DNA from: an uncultured Chitinophagaceae bacterium
Lineage (GTDB): Bacteria; Bacteroidota; Bacteroidia; Chitinophagales; Chitinophagaceae
Length of the DNA stretch: 6,119 nt
Assembly (NCBI GenBank): GCA_937900675.1
Contig: CALCEA010000112.1
Coordinates: 1 to 6,119, forward strand
Direction: 5' to 3'
The position numbers and the translations under genes were made by a program. This document shows positions 5,850-6,119 of this stretch, piece after piece; the stretch's first letter is position 1, and the number at the start of each line of letters is the position of its first letter. A model generated the notes under the pieces. It had not been told where the DNA came from and did no database searches. It saw only the letters and a list, made by a program, of their open reading frames with translations.

Positions 5850-5894
5850 GTTATTTAGAGAACCTTTAAAAAATATAAAGGTCCTCTAAATAAC
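5850..5894. repeat. 45-base imperfect palindrome between rplY and pth
   Basis: The outer arms GTTATTTAGAG (5850-5860) and CTCTAAATAAC (5884-5894) are perfect reverse complements. After one A-C mismatch (5861/5883), the inner arms ACCTTTA (5862-5868) and TAAAGGT (5876-5882) also pair, leaving a 7-base loop (5869-5875). The stem is thus 18 pairs with one mismatch. No T run follows, so it is not a normal terminator. It begins directly after the rplY terminator. It might be a repetitive palindromic element, an mRNA 3'-end stabiliser or a protein site; the sequence does not tell which. Confidence 0.6.
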
Positions 5895-5908
5895 CTCTAA
5901 TGATTTTA

Positions 5909-5928
5909 AAAATCCCTAAAGGGATTTT
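5909..5928. repeat. Short hairpin upstream of pth
   Basis: AAAATCCC (5909-5916) pairs perfectly with GGGATTTT (5921-5928) around a TAAA loop, an 8-pair stem. It lies 13 bases before the putative pth -7 element, where a -33 element would be expected, and could be an operator or a weak extra terminator. Confidence 0.4.
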
Positions 5929-5941
5929 CTATCCTTTTGCT

Positions 5942-5949
5942 TACTTTTG
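5942..5949 (+). promoter_or_regulatory. Putative -7 element of the pth promoter
   Basis: TACTTTTG matches the Bacteroidota consensus TAnnTTTG and ends 16 bases before the pth ATG, the same layout as for prs and the DUF3467 gene. No -33 element is visible at 19-21 bases upstream; the right arm of the 5909-5928 hairpin takes up that region. The terminator after rplY makes a separate pth promoter likely. Confidence 0.45.
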
Positions 5950-5965
5950 GTTCTAACAAATAAGC

Positions 5966-6119
5966 ATGTCTAAATTTTTACTCATAGGGCTTGGGAATAT
6001 TGGTGCAGAGTATGCACACACAAGGCATAATATTGGCTTTGATGTACTGGATGCATTTGTAATTAAGCATGGCGGCTTCTTTAAGATGGATAGATTAGCG
6101 GAAGTGGCAGAAGTAAAAT
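5966..6119 (+). CDS. pth: Peptidyl-tRNA hydrolase Pth (N-terminal part, cut by window edge)
   Basis: Pth cleaves the ester bond of peptidyl-tRNAs that drop off ribosomes, recycling tRNA in the cytoplasm. Only the first 51 residues of a usual 185-200 are in the window, with no stop. They begin MSKFLLIGLGNIGAEY and continue TRHNIGFDVLDAF, the N-terminal signature of the bacterial family. N11 and H21 correspond to E. coli N10 and the catalytic H20. The signature's usual N-P-G is N-I-G here, which I recall as common in Bacteroidota. ATG at 5966 gives the expected N-terminus; there is no Shine-Dalgarno sequence. Placement after prs and rplY fits the prs-ctc-pth order seen in other phyla. Confidence 0.94.
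   Translation, partial: MSKFLLIGLGNIGAEYAHTRHNIGFDVLDAFVIKHGGFFKMDRLAEVAEVK

Noticed and set aside
5883..5900. Tandem CCTCTAA repeats as a CRISPR-like or iteron array
   Set aside because: There are only two copies of 7 bases, and one is part of the palindrome arm; too little for any array.

Overview
The window looks like chromosomal housekeeping DNA from a low-GC member of the Bacteroidota, probably Chitinophagaceae or a relative; the family placement is a guess from protein style. The evidence is an OmpA-family protein with PD40 repeats, a DUF3467 protein, no recognisable Shine-Dalgarno sequences before any gene, and several matches to the Bacteroidota -7 promoter element TAnnTTTG just upstream of start codons. 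I see no mobile element, CRISPR array, tRNA or rRNA.

Minus strand, 1-2884: three genes read right to left, folD (one-carbon folate enzyme), queE (7-deazaguanine/queuosine pathway) and a large envelope protein (signal peptide, TPR-like helices, five PD40 blades, OmpA peptidoglycan-binding domain) whose 3' end is cut by the window edge. The gaps are 18 and 2 bases, so they are probably one transcript, although their functions are unrelated. A 61-base divergent region separates folD from a plus-strand DUF3467 gene (2946-3254). That gene converges on a minus-strand radC (3257-3946) with only 2 bases between the stop codons.

Plus strand, 4116-6119: prs (PRPP synthetase), rplY/ctc (ribosomal protein L25, long form) and the start of pth (peptidyl-tRNA hydrolase). 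This prs-ctc-pth order is known from distant phyla such as Bacillus. Here each gene seems to have its own transcription unit, with intrinsic terminators after prs and after rplY. PRPP feeds nucleotide synthesis, while L25 and Pth serve translation.

No stretch of more than 300 bases lacks a gene. The most interesting material is in short intergenic regions: a prs terminator whose loop may double as the -33 element of the rplY promoter, two hairpins in the rplY leader, and a chain of four hairpins between rplY and pth that includes a 45-base near-perfect palindrome. I found nothing that supports a new multi-gene system.
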